From contig NC_060020.1 in NCBI RefSeq assembly GCF_021134715.1, forward strand, positions 3,348,001-3,412,000: DNA of 64,000 nt, written 5' to 3'. The stretch comes from Daphnia pulex. Lineage: Eukaryota > Arthropoda > Branchiopoda > Diplostraca > Daphniidae. The position numbers and the translations under genes are program-made. The notes under the pieces are model-generated. The model did not search any database. It saw only the letters and a program-made list of their open reading frames with translations, and was not told the DNA's origin. Positions 17,148 through 30,400 of this stretch are shown in pieces; positions within the stretch are counted from its first letter, which is position 1, and each line of letters opens with the position of its first letter.

Positions 17148-18107
17148 TCACATTTTTCCTTGTTTCCAAAGGCGCCGAAGCGTTGATTTTTCGTCAAAAA
17201 GACTCCGAACCATAACAACTTGAACAACTCCGGTGATGAGAAGTGCGATGAGATGGATCATTGACCAGAAATTTACTCTAGTGAAATTTCCTTCGGCCGT
17301 ATTACGATCACGAGCTTCAAAGGCTCTAATCTGATCCTGAAATTCTTGAGCTCTTGTTAACTTTCCCCTGACCATTGCAACTGTATCCTGAAAGTATAAC
17401 AAATTCAAAATCAATTCTAAAATTCAAAACTTTTAGATGAAAGAAAATTAATATTTACTTTAATATCCTGAACATGAATATCATAAATTTCTTCTGGTCT
17501 CAAACCAGCATAAAAGGCCTGGTCAGTATCTCCCCATACATCACTATTTTTCTTTTCAATTTTAATTTCTCCATTATCATCATCATCTTCGTCGTTGTCT
17601 GTGGAGATTTCAAAAAAGACTGTTTTGGCACTGAAGATTGAAAAGGTATTGTCAAAGCAAATTTTGTGGTCCCCATCTTCAAAAGTTTTAGTCCTATAGA
17701 ATAAATAAGCATTAGGAGAAATCAACACTGCCAAGGGTTACGAAAAAGTAAAGACCTAACTACCTGTGAGTACTGTCACTTTTTCTTGATTCCATCACAA
17801 TTCTCCGCCCTGTGGGGGATGTCAAATGAAAGTCGATATCTAACTCCCCTTGCTGTCCATCAATAACCTACATTGAAATGGGACGCAGAAGAATAAAATG
17901 CTATCAACGCTGTTCAACAACGAAAACCGGTAGATATGTATATCTAACTTGATAGTCAACTTCCAAGTAGATGTTCTTTGCAACTGGTGTATAGAAACAG
18001 TCCTCCTTTCCTGGTTCAATAGTAATGGTAAATTCATTACTATATGCTACTACAACTGAATTCACAATAAGTACAACAAAAACTAGGAATAAAACTAACG
18101 GTCGCAT
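17148..18107 (-). CDS. TMED5: p24 family cargo receptor, TMED1/TMED5 type
   Basis: Four exons: 17949-18107, 17764-17867, 17459-17693 and 17148-17387. They total 738 bases (245 residues), phases consistent. The N-terminus is a signal peptide (MRPLVLFLVFVVLIV). The GOLD domain follows, with paired cysteines in EDCFYTP and KICFDNTFS and the segment DIDFHLTSP. Next come a short coiled coil with RAFEARDRN, the motif FTRVNFWSMIH leading into one membrane helix, and a short cytosolic tail. These are hallmarks of the gamma-p24 group (human TMED1/TMED5, fly opossum). The proteins cycle between ER and Golgi in COPI/COPII vesicles as cargo adaptors. An acidic insert (DNDEDDDDNGE) within the GOLD domain is longer than in the human proteins. 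Assignment to TMED5 rather than TMED1 is tentative. Confidence 0.93.
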
Positions 18108-18501
18108 TTTATTGCAACAAACGTCTATCCACACTGAACATGCATTTAGCACTGATATCAGATTATGTACTGCCAGAATGAGGGACAGTTGCTTTGATAG
18201 TCGGCTTGGGTTCAGCAACTTGACATCTACTGACAGGCGTTGCCTAACCTACTCCCAGCTGTTTTTGATTTGTTTTGACTTCGAATCTAGGAGAGGGCTC
18301 AAATGCGCAGTTAACCTTTTGAATGTGAGTGAGCTCTACATTTTCCTGAATTTACATAGGGACAAGAGTATATAAGGTATGATATTATACCATCATATTC
18401 AAGCAAATACCAATAAAAGTGAAATTTACTTTTTTTATCTATTACGTTTTCTAGTTTTGGAAGAAATTCGATGCATTTATTCTAGTGCAAATAAATTAGT
18501 C
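18108..18501. promoter_or_regulatory. shared divergent promoter region, TMED and SARDH
   Basis: Only 394 bases separate the two start codons, which face away from each other. Both 5' UTRs and promoters must fit here unless further upstream exons exist. Confidence 0.55.
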
Positions 18502-21500
18502 ATGAACACACTTCGTCGTTTTCGAAATTTGGTAACTTTTTATTTAGACCTTGACACATTCGTAAGGTAAAAACTTTTGTTCCTATAAATAAAGGGGCTT
18601 TTGAGGAAATCAAATTTGACAAAACCTTTCTCATCTGTATCCCACAAAGCTTGGGAAGGAGTACCATATGAAACTGTTTTGAAAACTGAATCTACTTCTG
18701 AACAGATATTGCCTACTGAGGCTGATGTAGTGGTATTGGGTACTGCATATAATAATTTTATTCATTATATAGTTTTCTTCATAATTGTTTTCTTACAATA
18801 ATTGAATAGGTGGTGGCAGTATTGGTTGCAACACTTTGTACCATTTAACTAAACTCGGTGTTAAAAATGCAGTTTTACTTGAGAGAAATCGTCTCACAAG
18901 TGGCACAACATGGCACACAGGTAAACAAACTTACCTTAAAATTTTTATGTAGGTATTTAATTGGCTAATATGTATTTTTTTTTTTAAACAGCTGGCTTAG
19001 TTTGGAGGTACAAAATTCACAAGATAAATACTTGATAAAAACTTATGCCATCTTTGCAATGATTTGAAGATTGCGACCCTCGGATATCGACGTCCGTCTC
19101 TTAGCTTACACTCATCAGCTTTTGAAGGGGTTAGAAGAAGAAACTGGAATCGATCCAGGTTACATTGTGAATGGAGGATTATTTGTTGCATCCTCCAAAG
19201 TAAAGTGTTTTAATATTTTATTGCATTTCCTATGAATTAAAATTAATGATGCTTCTAAATAAATAGGAAAGGCTCGATGAATACAAGCGCTTGCAGACGC
19301 TTGGTAAAGCATTTGGAACTGAATCTTACGTCCTCGGACCAAGTGAAACTAAAAAACTTTATCCACTTATGAACGTTGACGACGTTTACGGGACATTGTA
19401 TAGGTATATTAATAGAATTCCTTTAATCGTCGTTTACCTAACTATTAAATGAAATTAAAATTTTTCATTTCAATTTAATTTAGTCCTCGAGATGGTGTCG
19501 TTGATCCTGCCGGATTTTGCACTGCCCTTACCCGTGCAGCCACTCGCGCAGGTGCCAAAGTAGTCGAGGATTGTGTCGTTACGGGAATCGACACGGACAC
19601 ATCTTTATTCGGCAGCCGACAAGTTTCTGCAGTCCACACGAATAAGGGAACAATCAAAACAAAGTGTGTCGTTAACTGCACCGGTTAGTATTTGCTAAAG
19701 AAAAATAAGAAGCAAGTTTCATTGAAATATTGAACATTTTTAGGAGCGTGGGCGCCTTATATTGGCTCTATGGTTGATGTGGCCGTTCCATTAGTTGTAA
19801 CAAAACATGGTATTTTGATAGAACAAATGTTTAATTGAATTTATCGTGACTGCATTTTCTTATATCTAGCTTATGTTGTTACTGAGAAAATCCCTGGCAT
19901 ATCTGGTATGCCGAATGTTAGAGACCACGATTTGTCAATTTACTTCAAGTTGCAAGGAGACGCATTATCCTTCGGTAATATTTTCTGACCAATAAGATTT
20001 TATTCTAAATTTCAGTTACTTACTATTTTTTTATTCACTGCAATTTCATTTTTTGATAGGCGGATATGAGAACGACCCAATCTTCATTGACAAAGTTTGC
20101 AATTTATATTTATCAAAAGTTTGATTCTTCATTTTACAACTTGGCGATTATTTTTCTAGATTTCAAAGGATGAAGCGTTTAGTTTGTACGAGCTTGATTG
20201 GGATGTTTTTGGCGTACACATTGATAAAGCAGTCAATAGATGTCCCACATTAGCTACTACGGGTATTCGATCCACAGTGTGTGGACCTGAGAGTTTCACT
20301 CCCGATCACAAACCTCTAATGGGTAAAAATATTTCATTTATTTTGTCTTTATTAGCATTTAACATTTAAATGGGTATGTTAAGGTGAGGAGCCAACCCTG
20401 CGAGGATTTTATCATGGATGTGGATTCAATTCAGCCGGTATGATGTTTGGAGGAGGATGCGGATGGCAATTGGTAATATTTAGTTAAGATCGACATTATC
20501 GATCATATTCATAACATGTTTAAATTGGTTTTAGGCTAAATGGATAGTGCAAGGTCGTCCTGATTTCGACATGTTTAGCTACGATATCAGACGCTTTTCT
20601 CCAGATTTAACGCGAAACACCGATTGGATCCGCCAACGTTCTCATGAGGCATACGCCAAAAATTATTCGATTGTTTACCCACACGACGAACCGCTTGCTT
20701 CAAGGAAAATGAAAAAGTCACCGATTGCTCCGTTGCTTGAGAAAGCTGGATGCGTATTTCAGGAGAGACACGGATGGGAAAGGCCTGGATGGTTTTCACA
20801 GTCGGGAATCGCTTCCATTCAGCCATACGATTGGTACGGCGCATATGGACATGCCATAAATGAGGACCAGGCGTATGTCGAGCGGCTTAAAGAAGACTAC
20901 ACATTTGGATTCCCAAAGAATCATTCCATTGTAAACTATGCCAATAGTCTTCCTTAAACTATCAGAAACTAAAGACTATTTTCTTAAATAGATAGAGCAG
21001 GAATGCCGTGGGGCTCGCGAAAGAGTGGCGATTTTCGTAACTATTATTCTTTGTGTAACTTAAATAGTGTCATTTTTTAAAATGACTGTTATTTGAACTG
21101 AATAGGACATGTCCTATTTTGGCAACTATTATCTGACTGGCCCTGATGCCCAAGCAGCAGCTGACTGGATATTTACCAACAATATGCGGAAACCTGCCGG
21201 TGAAACCAGCTACACCTGTATGCTAAACGCCCAAGCAGGGGTGGAATCCGATTTGACTGTTAGTTTCATCGACGGCTCGTCCACTGCTCCATGGGAACCT
21301 TCTTTCCAGGTTTTTATTTTTATCTCTTCGTGGAAACCTCGTGTGTTTGTTTTTGTTTCTTTTAACGACGTGCGATTCTCACAGGGAAAAGGTTTTTATA
21401 TCGCAGCCGGTGGCGGATCGGCATACCAGTCTTTCACGCATATCCGAAAAACAATTGAAGACAACCGGTTTGATGCGAAACTGGTTAACCTCTCTGATAG

Positions 21501-22450
21501 TATTTGCCTGTTTTCTATTCAGGGACCCAAAAGGTAAAACATGAAATGAAACTTTTGTTGATGGTTTTCGTGTATATCTAACACGTCATCTGTTCTTGGT
21601 TCGGAAAAGTCGTGAACTAATGGAAAAACTCAGTCCCGCAACTCGATTTGCCAACGAAAATTTCCCATTTTCCGCTCACAAATTAATTGAAATTAACGGC
21701 CATATCTGTCGTGCATTGCGTATCTCTTTTGTTGGAGAAATGGGTAACTTTTCTTTCTCTCCCTTTTTAGTGAAATAACCCATTTCCGGCACGTCGTGAC
21801 AGTCTATAAATGATTATTATAGGTTGGGAATTGCATGTCCCTCCGTCGTCGGCCGTTGAAGTTTACAAGGCGGTTATGGCGGCTGGAAAAGACTTTGGTA
21901 TTTGTAACGCTGGTTACCGGGCCATTGACTCTCTGAGTCTGGAAAAAGGATACCGTCACTGGCATATGGATCTCCGTTCTGAAGATAATCCATTGGAAGC
22001 TGGATTAGCCTTCACGTGCAAATTGAAAAGTACGGTAGATTTTCTGGGTCGGAAAGCCCTGGAAGAGAAACGCCAGAAAGGGCTGAGCAAAAGAATCGCC
22101 GTCTTCGCCATTGAAGAGTGAGAAAATGTTGTCACTATAAATTGAATGAATAAGTCCTAATTTGATTTTGATGAGTTATGTCTAGGAAATTACCACTTTG
22201 GGGCATGGAAGCCATCTGGAGAAATGACCAAGTGGTTGGTTATTTACGTCGAGCCGACTATGGATTTTCGGTTGGCTGCAGCATTGGCTACGGTTATGTT
22301 CATAGCCAAAACGAACAAGAGCCCATTACAACCAAGTACCTTATGGAAGGAGATTACTTTATTGAAGCCATGGGCGACAAGTATAAAGCGCGTATTCAGT
22401 TGAAGCCTCTGTTTGATCCCGAGAATAAGCGGGTCAATGGCTTCTACTGA
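18502..22450 (+). CDS. SARDH: sarcosine dehydrogenase, mitochondrial
   Basis: Nineteen exons, starting 18502-18531, 18595-18739, 18810-18920, 18992-19007 (only 16 bases), 19070-19199 and ending 21823-22117, 22186-22450. They total 2715 bases (904 residues; human SARDH is about 918), all in phase. The N-terminus is basic and fits a mitochondrial signal. The FAD-binding glycines are at 59-64 (GGGSIG), and TTWHTAG places His94 where the family carries covalently bound FAD. The C-terminal half is the folate-binding GcvT-like region ([28 protein letters not shown]). The enzyme demethylates sarcosine to glycine, passing electrons to ETF and one-carbon units to tetrahydrofolate. Exon 1 is the least certain: a donor at 18562 is also in frame but would leave a 33-base intron. 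Confidence 0.94.
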
Positions 22451-22755
22451 GAAATTCATTCCATTGAATCTTTAATGGGATTCCGAGAATTAGTATAAAA
22501 TTAGACTTGAGGGTTTAACATCTAGAGTATATTTTTGCTGAGACTAAACATCAAATTAAAGTGCTAAGACACACCCATTCAATTACTATCATGAATTAAT
22601 CAATTTCTCCTTGAATTATGAAACCCAGATTTAAAGAATCTCCTCCAGGTTGATATTCCAAGTCCCACCGTTTCGGATTAAAGAGAGCTTTAAAAAATAT
22701 ATATATTTTTTAAAACAGGTTTTCAACCGGTACGTGTTTTTTTATTATTTTCTTA
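22451..22755. other. tail-to-tail 3' region of SARDH and the next gene
   Basis: AT-rich. ATTAAA at 22555-22560 could polyadenylate SARDH. TTTATT at 22741-22746 gives a minus-strand AATAAA just past the stop codon of the minus-strand gene. Confidence 0.5.
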
Positions 22756-24123
22756 TTATTTAAACTGACCTATTTCACCTTCCAGCAAGGTGAATTGAAT
22801 TGACGGACATTCAGATTTACAGGCCTGTTGCGGGAGAAACTGAAGACGAATAGATCCGCGAATTTGTGCAATCATTGCCAATCTCGTATGCAGTTTGACC
22901 TGCAAAGTAAATGCCATTTAACAGTTGGATTGCGTCAGGTGAAAGAAATTTTACGATTGATACTTGTTTGAAGCGTTGCGCTTGATAACGATTAGAAATG
23001 AGAATCCAGTTATTAAAAGAAATGTCAAAAACCGGCGTTATGAAATAGGGTCTTGAGTAGAATCGACGTCCAGTTTTAACACTTTTACGACCGCAGTTTT
23101 CCCTATTTGAGCAAAGAGATTTATCAAACATGTTTTTTTAAATGTACTATTTGCATAATTTTACCATTGAGCGAACCATGGCCGATCGAATGAATAGCTG
23201 CTAACCTGTTGGATAAAATCATCAAGTTCAATGGATGACAGGAGTAAGTTACTTTTCCACTGACATATCTTCCATCCAGAATCGTCGTCACGGTACGCCT
23301 TTAGCAAGACAGGTTTTTTTAGTCATTTTAATGGATTCAAAATAATGTTAATTTATTCGTCTTTGATTACCTTGGCGATTGTATCGAGACTTAAATCGGG
23401 ATCGTTTACAATTGGCCAATCAATTGCACCGTCGCCCACGATGACAGGGATATTTTGATCGATGTAATGATCCATTAGTAATTTTGTCGATACATTAGTG
23501 ATGACGTCTACAGTCCCAATGTCTTCACAAGCCTTTTGCAACAATTTGTGTATTTTTAAAAGATAATTCTTAAAGCTTTGCGCGTGCAGATAATTTTACC
23601 GAACAATCGGGCTGTATGAAAGAGTCATCCGTGCTGGAGAATGTATTCTCAACCAGGCAATCTCGATGGTAGTAATCACTCCAGTCCCAGTATGGAGTCA
23701 ACTGCGTGGATTGATCCAATGAAACGCTTCATTAATCTTAATAACCGCACTTCATTTAAAGCTCTTATCGACGTTTACCCAGACATGTCCTTAAACTGTA
23801 TTTAACTTTGAAATGATTATTATTAGAATAATGTAATTTAATATTACCTTGATAAGTCCGAGACGGCTTATGGCGCGCAGGTGAGAGTAGACGGGAGTGT
23901 AGGTGACGATAGCGAAAATGGTAACCAGAGCCAAGGCGGTAGAACAGGATACCTTAAACAGGATGCGGGCGTTTCTTTTCCGGATTTCGTTCCGCAGGTG
24001 TTTTTCGACGGGTGCGATCAGCTCTTCAAATTCCTCTCCACCGTCCGGATACTCTTCCAATACCTTGTTCATCGCCTCCAGCGGATCAGTAGCGCCGTTC
24101 GCATCTGTCTCGACAGAGTTCAT
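22756..24123 (-). CDS. unrecognised type II membrane protein, possibly with a cupin/JmjC-like ectodomain
   Basis: I joined seven exons: 23848-24123, 23779-23795 (a 17-base microexon), 23600-23726, 23371-23532, 23165-23298, 22964-23102 and 22756-22899. They total 999 bases (332 residues) with all phases consistent. Residues 1-53 are acidic and cytosolic, a hydrophobic helix follows at about 54-79 (FKVSCSTALALVTIF), and the rest would be lumenal or extracellular. The ectodomain has PYWDWSDYYHRDC, then PVIVGDGAIDWP, which resembles the opening strand of cupin_8/JmjC-type oxygenases (a P-V-x-V then W-P pattern), and a cysteine-bearing C-terminus (ACKSECPS). I do not see a clear H-x-D...H iron site, so an enzymatic role is not supported. 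The start is the first ATG. The microexon could instead be 11 bases if AG at 23790-23791 is used. Confidence 0.7.
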
Positions 24124-27100
24124 CTTTCCGTTCTGGTCTGTTGTCAACTATCCGTCAATGTTCCAGACTTGCTCACTCATCGCCCGGAATTCTGTAACAG
24201 TTAGGAAACATGCGCAGCACTAGCCAGCACATCACTCGAGCTTTCTCATGCAAACCGAAACAATTTTATGCAAAGACGCTAAAAACTATTTGAAATGCGT
24301 TCACCACTTTTGGAATGTGAAATCTGTTTCGTGATTTATCGGGACTTAAAAATTTTCGAGGGAAATTGATATACACACAGTAGGTATACTTCTCGTTTAA
24401 CCCAACTGCTGTTCATTAAAGAAGTAATTTGTGTGAGTCTGCAGGGTAAGGCTGATGTTCTCATTTTTCTTGTGGCAGAGCAAATGAAACAGCGGGAGTG
24501 GCTCTAGGTCGTTAACGAGTCGTCGGCCCTTAGTTTTTTTTTTTCTAATCGGTGAAGTCGTTATTTAACAGATGGCGGCTTCAAAAAAATAGAATCAGGG
24601 TAAAAATCTGTCTTCTTATACAGCTGAACGCGTAAATTCTTTCCAATTATTTTGTTCTCCTTTTGAAAAAAGTTGACATCCATGTTTCATTTCAGCAGTC
24701 GGATTTTATGTCATATGTTTGTAGGGGTCCCAGTCGGCCTACTAATCGTCGTCATTTCCCAGCTCGACAGGTTTATCCATTTCACTGTCTAAAAGAGATT
24801 GAAAAGAATGTCACGAAAAAGAATAAAACGAGTTTGGAATCAATCGACACGATCGTGACACAAGCAGCAACTACTGTTTGAACTCGACTAGCTTTTTGAA
24901 AAGAAGTTTGTGGCGATTACGGTTGGTGGTTTCTTTTTAGCAGTTCTTCCCAGCCGAGATTCTTTCTATTCTCTTGAAAATAATGATTGGATTTCCCTTG
25001 CTACATTTTCATGACCGACCGCAGCGTTTGTTGCGTAAGGGCGTAAATGAATAATACCGGTACCAACCGTGGTGGTAGTAGCAGGGGTATCCTTCACTGT
25101 GTATTTCGCAGGCGACATTTATCACCGTGAGAATCAACAGCTGACCCGGTTCCTCTTCTTCTCGTCCAATAACAGCTGTTCTCAGTTTCCTGGTAGATCG
25201 AGAAAACATTTTTTTGTTTCTTTTTGGTACAAAAGAAGTGGACTAAGGCAGAGCTTGAAAGAAAATTGTAGACTGGAGAGCAAGACACGAAACTCGTTTC
25301 ATTTGCGGTCGCTGCTGATCGGCTCGGAGAAATAAACAGCTGGCCGATTCCGCCCTGGTTCGCTCCTCCGCATATCCAAAAATTTACGCTCCTACTGCGC
25401 TATTACACAGCAGATCTATATTTATATATTCGTCTCCATGATTGGTTTAGCATTCCACTCTTCTTATTATTAGGGGGGCTAGCAGCTGTTAAAATTGGAA
25501 TAAAAGGACGCGAACTAAATACGTCCCGTCCCGTTGCTAAACGAAGCTAATCAAAAAGGTGCGCTCTTGCGTGAATGTGTAAGTAAACTTGCGTAGAGAG
25601 GCTTAACAAATCAATAATTAGTGTAATCAGTGTGCGCAAGATACAAATCAATTAGTTAAGCCCACACGACTCCGTTCTGCTGTTCAATCAAGCTATATTT
25701 CATTGCAGGGTGTCGGAAAATGACTTCATTAACACGTCTCACGGTTCAGCGGTGATGGATGGCCGCTCTTCAACGGGAACCTGAAAAATCCCGTGTTAAA
25801 AACTGATTCTATATCCGGACTCGGTGGAAAAATATCTATTAGAATTCATCGTTCAATATACGCTTCCATGGGTATCTAGGAATTTCATAACTTTTAGTCC
25901 GTTTTGGACAGTGTCTTCTCGATGGATCGATCATCTTCACTCGGCTGAGCTTTCGTGTTTGTTCACCGCCCAGCATAACACAAATTTCCGTGCACTGTGC
26001 ATCGAATTCCATTCTCACTCTAAACTTTTTTCAGAAACTGCTGAGTGAAAACCGGAAATTAAAAAATGCCATCTTTTTATCAAACGAGTATACTATACAT
26101 TTTACCAGTTCACCATTAAACATCAACTCAATAGATGATTGTAAATAGTTGTGATTATACTACTTTGTAGATTCTTCTAATCTGTTTGTCTCTCGACAGA
26201 CATGTCAACAACAAGAAAATTATATCCAGCGGCGTAGCTTCAGGGCACATGTGCCGATCATTTGACTTGCGTTACAAGTTTTTCTTATAATATGCAAAAA
26301 AGAAAAACGAAAAAACAAAAAAAATGTGGGGTAAAAGATACGAGGGCATCCATTGGCCGGGAGAGAAAAGTAGCAACGCCTCCCATTGGTCGTCGACCGC
26401 CATAAGAGCCCTCTTACAGCAGTGTTGAGTCTTCTGCAGTTCATTCGAGTCCCCGACGTCGACACAAGTGGTGACTGTCGTTACCACGTTCTCTTTTTCC
26501 TCATTTTTATTTAAAAAAATCACCGAAATTTCCCTCCCACAACGTTGCGGGTGCCCGAGTGAGGTTTCTGTCTTGTTCTCTTTTGTGCGAATTTTGGTGT
26601 ACCATCAGTGTGTGTCGAATCCATCATTCTGATTTATTCAAGATCTGGTCTACTTTGAAAAGGTAATCATAACGGGGCTTTACGAATGTGAGACGACTGA
26701 GAGCATGCATGCATTTTTTTGGGTTTTTCGCAACGTGCACGGAAATCGATCGTCTCTAGTCTGCGGGGTTGGATTCTCAGCGTCATGGCTGATTGTCCGT
26801 GCACGTGTTATTGCTACTGCCCTGATGATTGCCATAGTCCCTTTTTCCCCCCTCCACCCCATACTACCAAATTCAACACGACCGTGACCCTCATCAAATG
26901 AGAAATGAGAAATTTTTGGATTGACATCTCGTGTGAGTGCATCGTGTGTAACGAGAAACCACCGGAAACTCTGGTGGTTGGTCGTTTCTTTCTCCCTCCC
27001 AAAGGCTTTGGCTGGGTTTTTTTTTATTGTATTTGAAAAAACATGCAACACATAGTGGGTGGATTTTGACTTATTTGTTACCCTCTTTATATTCTTATCA

Positions 27101-27488
27101 GATTGAACTACTTAGAAAAAGGGGTTTTGCGATATGCTTGAGAAAACGGATGTTGGATGTGGTTTCTTGGGTTAAAATCCGATATCAAGTTAAAACATGG
27201 GATAAAGTTTAAAAGCGAGAGAGGGTGAAGTGACAGCTGTGAACACGTGAACCCTCGGGCATGAGTTTGGTTCCTTTTTTTAAAAAGAGAGAAAAATAAT
27301 AAAAAAAAACTAGCCTGGGTGACTGGTTGGAATTATGGGTCTGGAGAACATGTGGTGTCGACAAAGCCTCATTACTCTACACGCGTTCCTTATATCCGTT
27401 TTTATCATTTTTCCCTTTTTTTTTTTGTTGCAGTGTGAACTTCACATAGATCCGGAATATTAAAAAAAAAACTCGACAACAACAGAAA
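24124..27488. other. intergenic and upstream region of fascin
   Basis: About 3.3 kb without a supported coding exon. The right part contains the fascin leader exon and an intron of about 0.8 kb. The open frames here lack motifs and splice partners. Confidence 0.6.
26400..26661 (+). other. probable 5' UTR exon of fascin
   Basis: A donor (AAAAG|GTAATC) near 26661 and a strong acceptor (T-run then TTGCAG) near 27434 fit a leader intron of about 770 bases directly before the fascin ATG. The upstream edge is a guess. Confidence 0.4.
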
Positions 27489-30400
27489 ATGACGGGTCAG
27501 AACGGCCATTCCAACGGTGATGTGAATCCAAGTGACAAACCTCTGACGACATGGATGGTTGGGCTTGTCAATTCACGTTTGAAATACCTGACAGCCGAAA
27601 CTTTTGGATTTAAAGTAACAAAGAAAATAATAAATTAGTTAATTAGTTCAGGACTTGCGTGTGTAATGAACTTGTACGACTCGTTTTCTAGGTGAATGCC
27701 AACGGGTTGTTGCTGAAGAAGAAGCAGCTGTGGACTCTGGAAGCCTTCGGCGACAGCACCGACGCCGTCTGCTTGAAATCGCATCTGGACAAGTATCTCT
27801 CCGTCGACCAGGTGATTGTCCTCTATTTTTCTTTCTTTTTTCCCTCGCCAACCGTCACCTGTTCGACCGGTTTTTAATATTGTTCTTCTTGCGTCTACCC
27901 AGTTTGGTAATGTAACTTGTGATGCCGAAGAAAAGGACAACGGAGCGCGTTTTGAGATCATTGTTCCCGAATCGGCTGCCGGTAAGTGGGCCTTTCGGCA
28001 CCCGGAACGCGGATACTTTCTAGGCGCCTCCGCCGACAAGCTGGTCTGTTCGGCCAAGACCCCAACTGAGAATGAACTATGGTAATGACGGTCATCATAC
28101 TAACACTCTATTCGTTTACGACTCGTGTGCCAGTTATTAACTCGTGGTGCTATAATTTATGGCTTCATGAACTCTTTGTGTTGGATCTAACTGATTGTTT
28201 TCGCCTTTTTTCAATTGGGTCAATAGGTTCGTCCACTTGGCAGCTCGACCTCAAGTCAACCTGCGTTCAATGGGTCGAAGACGATTCGCGCACTTGAGTG
28301 AGCAAGGAGATGAAATTCACGTCAACGCCAACATTCCATGGGGTTCGACGACGCTTTTTACGCTCGAATTCCGCGACGACTCGCGTCTCTACGCCATCCA
28401 CACAGCCAACAACCGTTATTTGTCGCGAGATGGCCGACTCCTGGAACAATGCAACCCGACTTGCCTCTTTTCACTGGAATACCACGCCGGAGCCCTGGCT
28501 CTGCGCGATACACAGGGACTTTACTTGGCCCCCCTCGGTTCCAAGGTTTGTGCTGCTCACATCTATTTTAACGTTATCGATTTTTCTTCTCATGAGTCCC
28601 GTTTCACCCCTCCTCTTTCCTCCTCCTCGTTCTTCCCCCCATCATTTTACGAGATTGGGGAAAGAAACTCACTGGTGGAAAGAAAAAAAGAATGGGTTTG
28701 CGTGCGCTCGTCTCTTGCCCAACTCGGCTAAAAGGTTGATTGGTTTTCTCGGTCAGGAAAGGAGATGTAGTCGCTGTAGGAGGTTATTGTTCTACTGTTT
28801 TGCATTGTGGGATATATTGTTGTTTCCAGGGGAAAACAAAAATCAGGGCAAAATGCTATGCACGATCAATTTCTAGACATAATAATGAACAATATCTGAT
28901 GTTTTATTTTTGGTTTTGAAAAGGAAAAAAAATGGCAAGTGTTTCATGGTGTTCTTCTCTTGTCTGGTTTGTTTTGACAGGCTGTCTTGAGGACACGTTC
29001 AACTTCGGTGACCAAGGACGAACTGTTTACGCTTGAAGACTCACTGGCTCAGGCTGTTTTCGTCTCTATGATGAATAGCCGTTACGTATCCGTCAAACAA
29101 GGTAATATAACATTTTAAAGATGCACTTCATTCCTCACATTTGATTTCGATAGGCGATATGAGACAGGATTTCGGCTTTTTTTTAGAATGCGAGTAATAT
29201 GGGCCCTCATGGGGTGGGAAAGAAATGGGAATACCAGACGTACCTTATTTTTGTATTTTTTTTTTCTGAAAAGAAAAACATGAAAAAAAGGATGTGTCTG
29301 TTTCTCTTTTTGACTTGGGTCCGTAGGACCATAACCATTAACCAACCCGGGTTCAAGAGGCCATCCGTCAAGGGCTAGTCGCACTCGAGATTTTGTATTT
29401 TCCCCCAGACTAATCAATAGTGGGCGTCTGACAGGGAGTGCACGTGTTGGCAAATGTCGGCTGACAGATGCAAGAAGGTAAAGACATTTATTCCGGATCG
29501 ATTCTCGGCGCTTCCGCGTTTCGTATTGATCCATCGTCCACCCTCCCTCTGCGTCATGGCGTTCCCTCCTCCCCCTCTCTTTCAACTGCTTTTCCCTCGT
29601 CAGCAACAGCCCAGAGGCAATCTTTTGTCCAACTGAGAATTTTTCTTTTAGACTCCTCGACTTACGACTCGGCGGTTGTGAAATGTACGTTTAATTTTAC
29701 TGAATAGATATTTATCGTAATAGTAGTTGCAAGTTTATAGAATTCACATTGTTGGAATCGTACCATGAGAGATTGTGATCCAATCGTACAAGCCGGATTA
29801 ATGGCCGTGTGAACGCGACTGGCGTGACTATTCTTTAGCCCGGACGGACGGACTTGTATTGTGGGTAGATCTTTTCGGATTGTCTAAGGGAACATATAAA
29901 AAATAAAAAGATAAACAAACCAGGAAAGAAACCCCAACCACAATACGTGACTGGATTAGCCTTTCGAGTACATTTGACGGTCACGAACGATTTCCACGTT
30001 GTGCTTACACACACACCATCACGTTCCACATGCACATTACTGTAATTGAAGTACGTATTTAACAACAACAACGAAAAAATCTTTATTTAGGTGTCGATGT
30101 CACGGCTAACCAGGATGAAATCTCCGACCATGAAACTTTTCAACTCGAGTTCGATGTTTCTACTGGACGCTGGTACATCCGAACGATGGGTGACCGCTAT
30201 TGGACTTTGGAGACTGCTGGGGGCATCCAAGCATCTTCAGCCAAAAAGTATTAATTGAACGAGTGTATTGTGGGTAACCAAGTGTGGGCAACTAATAGTT
30301 TTTCTTCGTAGGAGTTCGAACGCCCTGTTTCAAATGGAATGGCAGCAGGACGGATCGATTGGGTTCCGCGCCAACAACGGCAAGTTTGTCGGCACTAAAA

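Noticed and set aside
18379-18570. Longer N-terminus for SARDH through 18561 with donor TTC|GTAAGG
   Set aside because: In frame, but leaves a 33-base intron, shorter than any other here. The donor at 18532 gives a typical 63-base intron.
22817-23131. Continuous minus-strand frame ending in SSSVSPATGL
   Set aside because: It reads through an intron (22900-22963). Using the donor at 22963 and acceptor TTTGCAG gives a more protein-like, in-phase C-terminus.
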